Part shown: positions 27,334 to 35,595 of the stretch, one piece after another
How the letters are laid out: every line of letters starts with the position of its first letter
Position numbering within the stretch: the first letter of the stretch is position 1
Assembly: GCA_030681895.1 (NCBI GenBank)
Contig: JAUXRI010000313.1
Coordinates: 27,377-91,376 of the forward strand
Reading direction: 5' to 3'
DNA from: Myxococcales bacterium
Lineage (GTDB): Bacteria; Myxococcota; Myxococcia; Myxococcales; Myxococcaceae
Length of the DNA stretch: 64,000 nucleotides
Notes under the pieces: model-generated
Told to the model about the DNA's origin: nothing
Database searches by the model: none
The model's input: only the letters and a program-made list of their open reading frames with translations
Made by a program: the position numbers and the translations under genes

Positions 27334-29103
27334 TCAGCGCGTCTCGAGCCAGGCGACGAGGTCGTCGAGCTCGGCTGGCTCCAGCTGCCCGACGTCGCCA
27401 TGGTCCGTTCCGCCGCACGTGGTGTCGGTGAAGCGCTGGCGCAGGGTCTTCGCGCAGCCGTCATGCATCCACGGGCCGCGGCGGGCGAGGCCGACGAGCG
27501 AGGGGACCTGCAGCGCTTCGATTCGGCCGATGGTGGTGGTCGCGTTCGAGCCCAGCTTGTCGCCGGCGTGGCAGGCGTCGCAGCCCGCCTTCTCGAACGC
27601 AGCGCGGCCGGCCACCACAGGCGCAGGCACCATGCGGGTGGGCGCCTTCGGGGCAGAGAGGCCGTCGAGGAACCGGCCGAGGTCGTCGACGGCGGCGCTC
27701 GAGGGCATGGTGCCGCCCATTCTGCTGACGAAGGTCTCCTGCATGACGGCCGAGAGCGAGGTGAGGTCGCCCTTCCAGTGGAACGGCGCCGTCGCGAGCA
27801 GGCCGCCCGAGAGCTGCTGGGTGCGACGCACGGTGCCGCCGACCTTCCACACGTGGCCGTCTTCGTGGCCTTCGGGGTGACACGACGCGCAGGCGATGGC
27901 GCCGGTGGCGGTGTGGAAGAGGCGGTGGCCGAGCGGGTCGAGCTGGTCGGTCGTCAGGATGAGCCGGGTCGACTCGGCGCCGCTCCTGTTGCGAATGACG
28001 AGCGCGTGGGGCACCCGGTAGTGAACGAGGAGCTCGCCGGTCGGCGTGAAGGCGACGCCCATGGGCTGCTCGAGCGGGAGTTGCTGGCCCTGCACCTTCG
28101 GCGGTTGGTTCGTCGGGCCACAGCGGGTCACGGCCGCAGGCGTCGACACGTCGACCGTGGTGAGCTCGTGGTTGCCGGCGCTCGCCACCACCAGCACGTC
28201 TCCGGCGGGCGACAAGGCGGCGTCGACTGGCAGCACGCCCGGCACTTCGAAGGTCCTCGTGGTGCCCTGGGAGAAGACCGTCACGCCGCTGCGAATCACC
28301 GGCTCGGGGCAGGGTGACGCCGTCGTCGACGAGCCACCGTACGGACTGGAGGGGGAGGGCATGCCCGGCGTTGGCGTCGGCCGCGCGAGGGGCACGTCGC
28401 CGGTGCGCTCGAGCTGGTGCACCATCACGATGGCACCCGACGGCGCGGCGAGCGTGCGCCAGGCGACCTGCGGCTCGAAGCCCGTGACGGCCGAGGTGCT
28501 GACGTCAGGAGGCCGCTGCAGCGTCGCGGTCGCGACGTCGAGCAGCTCGGCCGAACGGAAGGCGCTGACGAAGGTGCCCGCGGTGGTCGTCACCACGTCG
28601 CGGCCCTCGAGGCCCAGCACCTCGGTGGTGCTCTCTCCGGTGCTCGAGAGCGTGACGAGCTCTCCCGTCGCGCACGCCACCAGCACCTGGCCGGGCGCGC
28701 TGCGGCTCACGCCACGGGGCTCGGGGCAGACCGCGAACTCGTTCAGGATCGTCCCATTCGTCTGGTCGATGAAGGCCACCTTGCCGGTGCCTCGAAGCGC
28801 GACGGCGAAGTGTCCCGCGCCGTCATCGGCTGCGCGCACGGGCACGCTGCCTTCGGTCAGCTCGACGCGCGAGTCGACCCGCGTGCTCGAGAGGTTCACC
28901 AGGTAGAGCCGGTCGCGGTCGGGGTCGCTGACCAGCACGGTCTTGCCGTCCGTCGAGACGGTGACGGTGCCTCCGTAGAGAGGTTGCGGCGCGCGGGCGG
29001 CTCGGGCGGTTGCGCCGCCGACCCCCGTGCTCTTCGTCGGCTCTGGCTCAGGGGTGCACCGAACGAAGGCGACGGCGAGGAGGGCGATCAGGAGCGCGCG
29101 CAT
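27334..29103 (-). CDS. Beta-propeller dihaem cytochrome c lipoprotein
   Basis: 589 aa. Lipobox signal MRALLIALLAVAFVRC. Residues about 40-370 form YVTN/surface-layer-like propeller repeats (GGTVTVSTDGKTVLVSDPDRDRLYLVNL; VDAALSPAGDVLVVASAGN). The C-terminal 200 residues hold two haem motifs, CASCH (with PEGH following) and CDACH, and RRGPWMHDGCAKTLRQRF, which resembles the second haem domain of MauG/CcpA-type peroxidases. So it is a propeller fused to a dihaem peroxidase-like module, lipid-anchored. The substrate is unknown; possibly surface redox chemistry. Confidence 0.85.
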   Translation of the reverse strand: MRALLIALLAVAFVRCTPEPEPTKSTGVGGATARAARAPQPLYGGTVTVSTDGKTVLVSDPDRDRLYLVNLSSTRVDSRVELTEGSVPVRAADDGAGHFAVALRGTGKVAFIDQTNGTILNEFAVCPEPRGVSRSAPGQVLVACATGELVTLSSTGESTTEVLGLEGRDVVTTTAGTFVSAFRSAELLDVATATLQRPPDVSTSAVTGFEPQVAWRTLAAPSGAIVMVHQLERTGDVPLARPTPTPGMPSPSSPYGGSSTTASPCPEPVIRSGVTVFSQGTTRTFEVPGVLPVDAALSPAGDVLVVASAGNHELTTVDVSTPAAVTRCGPTNQPPKVQGQQLPLEQPMGVAFTPTGELLVHYRVPHALVIRNRSGAESTRLILTTDQLDPLGHRLFHTATGAIACASCHPEGHEDGHVWKVGGTVRRTQQLSGGLLATAPFHWKGDLTSLSAVMQETFVSRMGGTMPSSAAVDDLGRFLDGLSAPKAPTRMVPAPVVAGRAAFEKAGCDACHAGDKLGSNATTTIGRIEALQVPSLVGLARRGPWMHDGCAKTLRQRFTDTTCGGTDHGDVGQLEPAELDDLVAWLETR

Positions 29104-29207
29104 GAACCCTCGAGTCTGTCCGGTCGGGGCGCCAGCGTCGAGGTGCCCCTCGGCCTACCTGCACCTACGTCGGTGGTGCGGTCGGGCTGAGGTGTATGGT
29201 CCGCGGC

Positions 29208-29615
29208 ATGGCAGCGAAGAAGCCTCCCGCGAAGCGCCCGGTCTTCACTCGCGACGAGATGTCCACGGGCAAAGGTTCGAAGTTGGTGCGTCGCGCCGCG
29301 ACGGCGTTGTCGTCGGTCGGCACGGGCTCGTTCCCGATGCTCAAGGTCGACACCATGAAGCCGAAGCCGCCCGATGCGGTGCGCGACGAGATTCGGTTTC
29401 GGGAGCGCGCCGCGAACGCTGCCATCGCCGGCCCGGTGCTCGCGAAGCAGAAGGCTGCGCCTGCCGACCTGTTCGCCAGGCAGAAGATGAAGGAAGCCGA
29501 AGCCAACCTTCCTGACTGGGATGCCGAGGGCTTCGATGACGAGGTGTACCCGGAGGACGAGGTGGCCGAAGAGGTCGACCCCGACAAGACGGACCCGGGT
29601 GTCGACAAGCCGTGA
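29208..29615 (+). CDS. Hypothetical protein, charged and possibly disordered
   Basis: 135 aa, starting MAAKKPPAKRPVF (an ATG 12 nt upstream is also possible). Basic at the start, strongly acidic at the end (DDEVYPEDEVAEEVDPD), no Cys and no signal peptide. Regions such as RFRERAANAAIAGPVLAKQK are likely helical. Such mixed-charge small proteins are often nucleic-acid or protein binding, but I recognise no family. Divergent from the propeller lipoprotein gene; the Kelch lipoprotein gene follows 40 nt later. Confidence 0.55.
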   Translation: MAAKKPPAKRPVFTRDEMSTGKGSKLVRRAATALSSVGTGSFPMLKVDTMKPKPPDAVRDEIRFRERAANAAIAGPVLAKQKAAPADLFARQKMKEAEANLPDWDAEGFDDEVYPEDEVAEEVDPDKTDPGVDKP

Positions 29616-29655
29616 CGGTAGCGCCGCTGGCATGGCGGGTGCTCAGAGCGGCCGG

Positions 29656-31002
29656 ATGATCCGACGGACTGCCACTTTCCTCGCAGTGACGTGCGCGTTG
29701 GCCTGCGGACCGGCAGGCGTGCCCGGTGAGTTCGACCTTCGGCCTGTGACGTTGGCGCCGTGCGCACTCAGTCCCGTGGTGCCGGCGCGCGTGCAGCAGG
29801 GAGAGGTGGTGCGTATTCCTCTGTCGCCCTCGCGCTCGAACGTCACGCTCGCGGTGGTGACGGTGCCGGCTGGTGCCGAGGCGACGCTCGAGGGTGAGGT
29901 GCTCGTCTTCCGGCCGGGCTTCGAGTCGCTGGGCGCGTCGTCGGTGCTCGAGGTCGAGTTCACCTGCGGAGGCGCGACGACGACGGTGCCCGTGCGGGTG
30001 CCGGTGATGGGCCAGGTGAAGTGGGGCGCTCCGGTGACGTGGGCGGCGACGGCCGGTCCAGACGCACGTGAGCATCCGCTGCTGTTCGTCGACCCGGCGG
30101 CGCCCGACGTCCTGTGGCTCTACGGAGGGTTCAGCTTCGTGCCGCGCCAGTTCACCGTGGTGAACGACCTCTGGCGCTTCGACTTGACGGCGAACACGTG
30201 GACCAGGGCGGACGCGATGAACGCTCCGTTGCTCGGTGGCGGGCGGATCAGCGCAGGGCTGCGTGCGGGTGAGTTCTTCCTCTTCGGTGGCCAGACGCCG
30301 GCGGACGACGTGTCCTCCGAGGTGTACCGGTTCGACGTCACGCAGACGCCGGTGCGCTTCGAGCGCGTCACTGCGACGGGCCCTGCGCCCATCGCGACGC
30401 TGGGAGCGCTGGTGACCGACGCCGCGCGGAGACGGTTGATCAGCTTCGGTGGCTACACGGGCGCTGACATCTCGAATGCCGTGCACGCGCTCTCACTCGA
30501 CGCGCCGAATGCGTGGAGCAGCGAAAGCACCACGGGTCCTTCTGTTCGGTACGGCTTCTTCGCGGCGCGTGACGGCGAGCGGCTCATCGTGTTCTCTGGA
30601 GCGCAGCGGCCGAGTGGGAGCAATCAGATCAACGCGGCAGGTGATGTCTGGGCGCTCGAACTCGCGACGCTGCGATGGACGAAGCTGGCCGATGCGACCG
30701 TCGATGCGCCGGGCCGACGGAATGGGTGTGGAGGCATCGACCCGGCGACGCGCCGCTTCTACGTCTGGTCGGGGACACCCGATGGCTCGAGCGCCACGCC
30801 GATGCTGTCGGTGCTCGAGCTGTCACGAACGCCGGCGGTCTGGTCTCGGGTGTCTGCGCCGATGCCGCCGACCGCGAGAGGGAGCTGCTCGGCCATCGTC
30901 GACGCGCCTCGCCGGCGAATGTTGTTTGGGTTCGGGAACACGCTTGGACAGCAGTTCGCCGACCTGCAGGTGCTGGAGTTGGGCGATCCGCCGGCGCCGT
31001 GA
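29656..31002 (+). CDS. Kelch-repeat lipoprotein
   Basis: 448 aa. Start chosen at MIRRTATFLAVTCALACG, where the lipobox is LAC. Kelch-type repeats fill residues about 130-430 (WLYGGFSFVPRQFTVVNDLWRFDL; FFLFGGQTPADD; LISFGGYTGADISNAVHALSL; VFSGAQRPSG-NAAGDVWAL), giving a beta propeller; an Ig-like part precedes them. Probably displayed on the outer membrane as a binding scaffold. Not obviously linked to neighbouring genes. Confidence 0.8.
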   Translation: MIRRTATFLAVTCALACGPAGVPGEFDLRPVTLAPCALSPVVPARVQQGEVVRIPLSPSRSNVTLAVVTVPAGAEATLEGEVLVFRPGFESLGASSVLEVEFTCGGATTTVPVRVPVMGQVKWGAPVTWAATAGPDAREHPLLFVDPAAPDVLWLYGGFSFVPRQFTVVNDLWRFDLTANTWTRADAMNAPLLGGGRISAGLRAGEFFLFGGQTPADDVSSEVYRFDVTQTPVRFERVTATGPAPIATLGALVTDAARRRLISFGGYTGADISNAVHALSLDAPNAWSSESTTGPSVRYGFFAARDGERLIVFSGAQRPSGSNQINAAGDVWALELATLRWTKLADATVDAPGRRNGCGGIDPATRRFYVWSGTPDGSSATPMLSVLELSRTPAVWSRVSAPMPPTARGSCSAIVDAPRRRMLFGFGNTLGQQFADLQVLELGDPPAP

Positions 31003-31055
31003 GGTGCCTCGAGGCTTTGGACGCCCTTCACGACCGCCTCCCACAGAGCCGTCGC

Positions 31056-31757
31056 TCAGCGTGAGCCCGTGAGCCGCAGCACGAGTCGTGCGTACTCCGA
31101 GGACGCAGGCTCACCGACGTCGACGAACACGCCTCCGAGTGAAAGCACGCCCAGCACCAACGCCACTGCGCCGACTCCGACGACGGCCTTGAACATCCGC
31201 GGCCGCTGAAGCACCGACACGCCCGGCCACCGCAACACCGCGCCCGCCGTCGAGAGGCCGTGCACCAGGTGGTACCAGCCGCAGAGCGCGAGCGCCGTGT
31301 AGTAGGGCCAGAAGTACGCAGGCACCCACTGGAACGTGAAGGCAACGCCATGGAAGCCGGGGAACGTGCCGTACAGGAGCGAGGCGCCCCGCGTCGCCAC
31401 CACGTGGCCCACGATGACGAGCAGCAGGAACCGCCCACTGTATCGATGCAGCCGCACGCGCCACGAGACGGGCGTCGTCGCCTTCGGTCGTCTGATCAGC
31501 TGCACCACCGCGCTGACGACGTGAACGAGCAGCGGCACCGCCACCAACACCAACTCCAGCACTGGCGCCTGGTACACGCGGCGAGCGGACACCTGCGCGC
31601 CGTCGTAGGCCGAGGCTCCCGCCATCGCGAGCGCCTGGTTCACGAGGTGGACGAAGAGGAACACCGAGAAGACCGCGCCGCTCCACGCCTGCACCCGAAG
31701 CCACTTCAGCTCTGCGTTCATGGCGGCAAGACGAGAGTGCCCCTCGCGCTGTGACAT
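31056..31757 (-). CDS. Succinate dehydrogenase/fumarate reductase cytochrome b-like membrane protein
   Basis: 233 aa with about five membrane segments (AVFSVFLFVHLVNQALAM; LELVLVAVPLLVHVVSAVV; RFLLLVIVGHVVATRG; YYTALALCGWYHLVHGLST; VVGVGAVALVLGVLSLGGVF). His residues near segment ends (HLVNQ, HVV, HRYSG, GHV, YHLVHG) resemble the haem-b ligands of SdhC/FrdC. No flavoprotein or iron-sulfur subunit gene is present nearby, so it is an orphan subunit. The start may be the second Met (31721). It begins 7 nt after the ECF41 sigma gene and is probably co-transcribed with it. Confidence 0.7.
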   Translation of the reverse strand: MSQREGHSRLAAMNAELKWLRVQAWSGAVFSVFLFVHLVNQALAMAGASAYDGAQVSARRVYQAPVLELVLVAVPLLVHVVSAVVQLIRRPKATTPVSWRVRLHRYSGRFLLLVIVGHVVATRGASLLYGTFPGFHGVAFTFQWVPAYFWPYYTALALCGWYHLVHGLSTAGAVLRWPGVSVLQRPRMFKAVVGVGAVALVLGVLSLGGVFVDVGEPASSEYARLVLRLTGSR

Positions 31758-31764
31758 CGGAGTG

Positions 31765-32634
31765 TCAGTCCGGTCCCCGCGCCAGATGCTTCGTCAACGC
31801 AACCAGCTTGTCCGGGTTCACCACCGTCGACACTGAATAGACGCGCGCGCCATCGGTCTCGAGCTGCGTGACGCTCGTCACCACGTCTCCATCGAAGGTG
31901 ACGATGCTCGGCCATCCGTTGAGGTCGAGCAGCTCGACGCGGGCCGTTGGGGGTTGCTTCTTCGCCACCCCCACCAAGAACCGCGCGACGCGGTTGGCGC
32001 CCGTCACCACGTTGATGGCGGCCCGCACCTTCCCTCCGCCGTCGCTGCTCACCGTCGCGTCGGACACCAGCAACTGCTCCAGCGCCGCGACGTCACCCAC
32101 CATCACCGCGCCGAAGAACGAGCCCAGCATCACCTCGTGCGCCGCCCGGTCGGGAGCGAACCGCGGCCGCCCCTCCTGCACGTGCGCCCGCGCGCGGTGG
32201 AGCAACTGCCGAACCGCCGCCGGCTCCTTGTGGAGCGCCCGCGCGATGTCGTCATGCGAATAGTCGAAGGCCTCGGCCAGCACGTAGACGGCGCGCTCGA
32301 GGGGCGAGAGGCGCTCCAACAGCGCGAGGAAGGCCAGCGAGACCGCCTCCACGTCGACCGCCGCCACCTGCACCTCGGAAGACGCCATCGGCTCCGGCAA
32401 CCACGGGCCCACGTAGTCCTCCCGTCGCCGCCGCGCGCTCTTGAGCACATCGAGGCAGCGGTTCGTCACCACCCGCTCCAGCCACGCCCGCTCCGATGCG
32501 AGCGGCGTCGCATCACGCTCCAACCACGCGAGGTGCGTCTCCTGCACGACGTCTTCCGCTTCGGCCCAGCTCCCCAGCAGCCGGTACGCGAGGGCGAGCA
32601 GTCGGGCACGGTGAGACGGGAAGGTGTCGGGCAT
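31765..32634 (-). CDS. ECF41-type RNA polymerase sigma factor
   Basis: 289 aa. Sigma-2 region (AYRLLGSWAEAEDVVQET) and sigma-4 region (LSPLERAVYVLAEAFDYSHDDIARAL) are followed by a SnoaL-like C-terminal domain. The three ECF41 hallmarks are present: WLPEP (78-82), DGGGK (198-202) and NPDKL (273-277). In this family the C-terminal domain modulates activity in place of an anti-sigma factor. Upstream lies TGTCACA-N17-CGTC, the published ECF41 promoter type, so it should drive its own expression. The usual COE partner (carboxymuconolactone decarboxylase, oxidoreductase or epimerase) is not adjacent; an Sdh-like subunit follows instead. Confidence 0.92.
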   Translation of the reverse strand: MPDTFPSHRARLLALAYRLLGSWAEAEDVVQETHLAWLERDATPLASERAWLERVVTNRCLDVLKSARRRREDYVGPWLPEPMASSEVQVAAVDVEAVSLAFLALLERLSPLERAVYVLAEAFDYSHDDIARALHKEPAAVRQLLHRARAHVQEGRPRFAPDRAAHEVMLGSFFGAVMVGDVAALEQLLVSDATVSSDGGGKVRAAINVVTGANRVARFLVGVAKKQPPTARVELLDLNGWPSIVTFDGDVVTSVTQLETDGARVYSVSTVVNPDKLVALTKHLARGPD

Positions 32635-32648
32635 GGTCCTGAGGCTCA

Positions 32649-32676
32649 GACGACGGAGCCCGGGCGAAGTGTGACA
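32649..32676 (-). promoter_or_regulatory. ECF41-type promoter of the sigma gene
   Basis: On the minus strand TGTCACA (32676-32670) is separated by 17 nt from CGTC (32652-32649); a second CGTC overlaps at 32655-32652 (14-nt spacing). This matches the ECF41 autoregulatory promoter pattern. The start codon is about 15 nt after the -10, so the leader would be very short. Confidence 0.65.
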
Positions 32677-32756
32677 TGACGCAGTTGAATTTCGCGTAGC
32701 GCGCGAACGTGTCCCGATTTAGACAGAGTCCAAACGTCACACCCGGAGTGAAGCCA

Positions 32757-33773
32757 ATGCGTTTCATCGTCGCCGTCGCCACCCTGCTCGCCGCTGCCGC
32801 CCACGCTGATGCCCTGCTCGACACCGCGAAGGCATCGTTCAAGCCGCTGCCGAAGCAGTACGACTCGAAGGACAACGCCATCACGGCCGACAAGGTCGCC
32901 CTCGGCAAGCTGCTCTTCTTCGACACGCGCCTCTCGAAGAACCACGACGTCTCGTGCAACAGCTGCCACGACCTCGCGAAGTTCGGCGTCGACGGCGAGC
33001 AGTTCTCGACCGGCCACAAGAAGCAGAAGGGCGGCCGCAACTCGCCGTCCGTCTACAACGCAGGCAGCCACATCGCCCAGTTCTGGGACGGCCGCGCCGG
33101 CACGCTGGAAGACCAGGCCAAGGGCCCGGTGCTGAACCCCGTCGAGATGGCCCTCAAGGACGGCCCGGCCGTCGAGGCGATGCTGAAGTCGATTCCCGGC
33201 TACCCGCCGCTCTTCGCCAAGGTGTTCGGCGGTGAGAAGGACTCGTCGGTCACGTTCGACAACATGGCGAAGGCCATCGGCGCGTTCGAGCGCACGCTGG
33301 TGACGCCGAGCAAGTTCGACACGTACCTGGGCGGCGACGAGAAGGCGCTCAGCGCCGCCGAGAAGAAGGGCCTCTCGACGTTCATCTCGGCCGGCTGCCT
33401 CGGCTGCCACATGGGCGAGGGCGTCGGCGGCGCGATGTTCCAGAAGCTCGGCCTCGTCGCGCCGGTGCCGGGCCTGAAGGACCTCGGCCGCTTCGAGGCC
33501 ACGAAGAAGGACGCCGACAAGTTCTTCTTCCGCGTGCCCTCGCTGCGCAACGTCGCGAAGACGGCCCCGTACCTGCACGATGGCTCGCTCAAGACGCTGC
33601 CCGAGACGGTGGTGTTCATGGGCAAGTACCAGCTCGGCAAGGAGCTCAAGAAGGACGAGGTCGACTCCATCGTCACCTTCTTGAACGCGCTGACCGGCGA
33701 GCTGCCGAAGGACATCGCGCCTCCGAAGGCCCTCGCGAGCGGCAAGGCCACGCCGAAGCCTGACCCGTCGTAA
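32757..33773 (+). CDS. Dihaem cytochrome c peroxidase (MauG/CcpA family)
   Basis: 338 aa with signal peptide MRFIVAVATLLAAAAHA. Haem motifs CNSCH (67-71) and CLGCH (214-218). GKLLFFDTRLSKNHDVSCNSCH, NSPSVYNAGSHIAQFWDGR and the later FFRVPSLRNVAKTAPYLHDGSL are the family hallmarks. It should reduce hydrogen peroxide in the periplasm with electrons from a small cytochrome c, such as the one at 20436. CGGAG before the ATG is a fair ribosome site. Divergent from the ECF41 sigma gene with a 122-nt region between. Confidence 0.92.
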   Translation: MRFIVAVATLLAAAAHADALLDTAKASFKPLPKQYDSKDNAITADKVALGKLLFFDTRLSKNHDVSCNSCHDLAKFGVDGEQFSTGHKKQKGGRNSPSVYNAGSHIAQFWDGRAGTLEDQAKGPVLNPVEMALKDGPAVEAMLKSIPGYPPLFAKVFGGEKDSSVTFDNMAKAIGAFERTLVTPSKFDTYLGGDEKALSAAEKKGLSTFISAGCLGCHMGEGVGGAMFQKLGLVAPVPGLKDLGRFEATKKDADKFFFRVPSLRNVAKTAPYLHDGSLKTLPETVVFMGKYQLGKELKKDEVDSIVTFLNALTGELPKDIAPPKALASGKATPKPDPS

Positions 33774-33907
33774 GCGGTGCGCTGGCTCCTCGTGCTGGTG
33801 ATGGCCGGCGGGTGCAGAGGCTCGCCGGCGCTGTTGCTGGCTTCGGCGCGCCTCCTGATCCGTCCAGGCTCCGCATGTGTCGAGTCCGCGGAGGTCTCCC
33901 ACGGAGC

Positions 33908-35494
33908 TCACGAACGTTTGAGCAGGCCCATCACCGGCCCGGGCCCCACGACCGCGGCTGCGGTGATGAGGCCACCCAGCGCGCCGCCCGCCACGCCACA
34001 CGTCGCGAGGTCCGCGCCCGTCAGCATCAACCCGGGAATCGGTGTCTTCGCGCGCAGCGGCAGCTCGTACCGCGCGGGGGTGTGGTCGATGCCGTACAGC
34101 TCTCCGCGTGGGTGTGATGCGAAGTGTTCGGCCGTCAGCGGCGTCGACAGCTCCGCGACGTCGACGCGGCCTCTCAACTGCGGGAGGCGGTTGAACACCA
34201 CCTCGAGCAACCGTTCGGTGAAGCGCTGCTTGAACGCGTCGTAGTCCTCTCCGCGTTTGTGCCACTTCGTGCCCTGCCACTTCGAGATCCATTCCCACTT
34301 CGCCATCGTGATGACGTCGACGGTGGCGCGGCCCGGAAACCGCCGCTGGAAGTCGGGGTCCTTCGCCGAGGGGAACGAGAGGTACACCATCGGGAACGGC
34401 GCCTCGGGGTCGGCCTCGAAGCGCGCCACGTTCTCGTCGTGCTTCTCGTCGGGGTACAGCCAGAGGTTGGTGCCCGTGAGGCCGAGCTCGGCGTCGGTCG
34501 CCTTGAAGCCCAGGTAGAGGCACAGGTAGCTCGATGATGCAGGCACCGTCGCCAGCGCCTTCGTCCAACTCGCGGGCCTGCTCGCCTCGGGCACCAGCCG
34601 GCCAAACGTGTTCGCGACGCCAGCGTCACTGATGACGAGGGGCGCGCGCTGCTCACCACCATCCGCGAGGCGCACGCCGACCGCGATGCCCTGCTCGATG
34701 ATGATGGAGCTCACCTCCGCCGAGACCGCGAGGTGACCTCCGCCCTCTTCGATGAGGGGCGCGATGCCCTCGGCGAACACCGACGCGCCGCCCACCGGGT
34801 AGAACGCGCCGCCGAGGTAGTGCGACACCAGCGCTGCGTGCATCGCGAAGCTCGAACGTGACGGTGGCAGCCCGTAGTCGCCGTACTGGCCGGTCAACAC
34901 CGCGATGAGCTCTTCGTTCTTCGTCAGCTCGAGCAGCACGTCACGTGTGGTGCGGCTGGCGAGCTCGGCGAAGCCCCGCGTCGTGAAAGGAGACGTCACC
35001 GCCGACACGATGGACGGCAGGCTGCGCGACATGAAGAACATCGAGCCGCGCTTCGTGGTCGTCTTCACCAGGTCGACGTACTTCGCGATGGCGTCGCGCT
35101 CGTTCGGGAAGGCCCGGCCCATCGTCTCGATGAAGCGGCCGGTGCCCGAGACGAAGTCGTAGCCGCGCGAACCCAGCTCCACGCGGTCGTACACGTCGGG
35201 CAGCGGCGCCCAGCGAATGCGCCCGTCGGAGAGTTTGTCGAAGAGCGCCCGGAGCGCACCACGTTCACCGACCTGCCCGATGTAGTGCACTCCGACGTCC
35301 CACTCGTAGCCGGGGCGCGTGAAGGTGTGGGTGAAGCCACCGAGCCGGTAGTGGCGCTCGAGCACCAGCACGCGCTTCTTGCCGAACCGCGAGAGCACCG
35401 CCGCGCTGACCAGCCCGCCGATGCCCGAGCCGATGACGATGGCGTCGAAGGCGCCGGTCGGTGGGTGCTGTTTGTACGAATGGCCGAGGTGCAT
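33908..35494 (-). CDS. FAD-dependent phytoene-desaturase/carotenoid-isomerase-like oxidoreductase
   Basis: 528 aa. N-terminal dinucleotide motif AIVIGSGIGGLVSAAVLSRFGKK... with LVLERHYRLGGFTHTF (FAD binding), and a C-terminal TGADLATCGVAGGALGGLITA, as in the CrtISO/retinol-saturase/phytoene-desaturase superfamily. It probably acts on a polyene lipid at the membrane. No other carotenoid genes are visible, so a role in carotenogenesis is uncertain. The start (MHLGHSYKQHP) was chosen because the open frame upstream is not conserved-looking. Confidence 0.85.
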   Translation of the reverse strand: MHLGHSYKQHPPTGAFDAIVIGSGIGGLVSAAVLSRFGKKRVLVLERHYRLGGFTHTFTRPGYEWDVGVHYIGQVGERGALRALFDKLSDGRIRWAPLPDVYDRVELGSRGYDFVSGTGRFIETMGRAFPNERDAIAKYVDLVKTTTKRGSMFFMSRSLPSIVSAVTSPFTTRGFAELASRTTRDVLLELTKNEELIAVLTGQYGDYGLPPSRSSFAMHAALVSHYLGGAFYPVGGASVFAEGIAPLIEEGGGHLAVSAEVSSIIIEQGIAVGVRLADGGEQRAPLVISDAGVANTFGRLVPEASRPASWTKALATVPASSSYLCLYLGFKATDAELGLTGTNLWLYPDEKHDENVARFEADPEAPFPMVYLSFPSAKDPDFQRRFPGRATVDVITMAKWEWISKWQGTKWHKRGEDYDAFKQRFTERLLEVVFNRLPQLRGRVDVAELSTPLTAEHFASHPRGELYGIDHTPARYELPLRAKTPIPGLMLTGADLATCGVAGGALGGLITAAAVVGPGPVMGLLKRS

Positions 35495-35595
35495 GAGGCC
35501 CGGACTACCACGGCGCGAGACGGACTCGTCACCGCCGGAATCGAGTCCGAAGAATCGCACATTCCATGTCGTTTTCTTCAGACTCGATGTGGCCG

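Noticed and set aside
33777..33907. A GTG-started lipoprotein-like leader (MRWLLVLVMAGGC) right after the peroxidase stop
   Set aside because: The leader looks like a lipoprotein signal, but the frame runs into the antisense of the desaturase gene within 45 codons and no mature domain follows. It could be a truncated or frameshifted remnant; not strong enough to list as a gene.
32646..34568. A 640-codon minus-strand open frame opposite the peroxidase gene
   Set aside because: It covers a clear dihaem peroxidase on the plus strand and the end of the desaturase gene in another frame; it has no recognisable domain.
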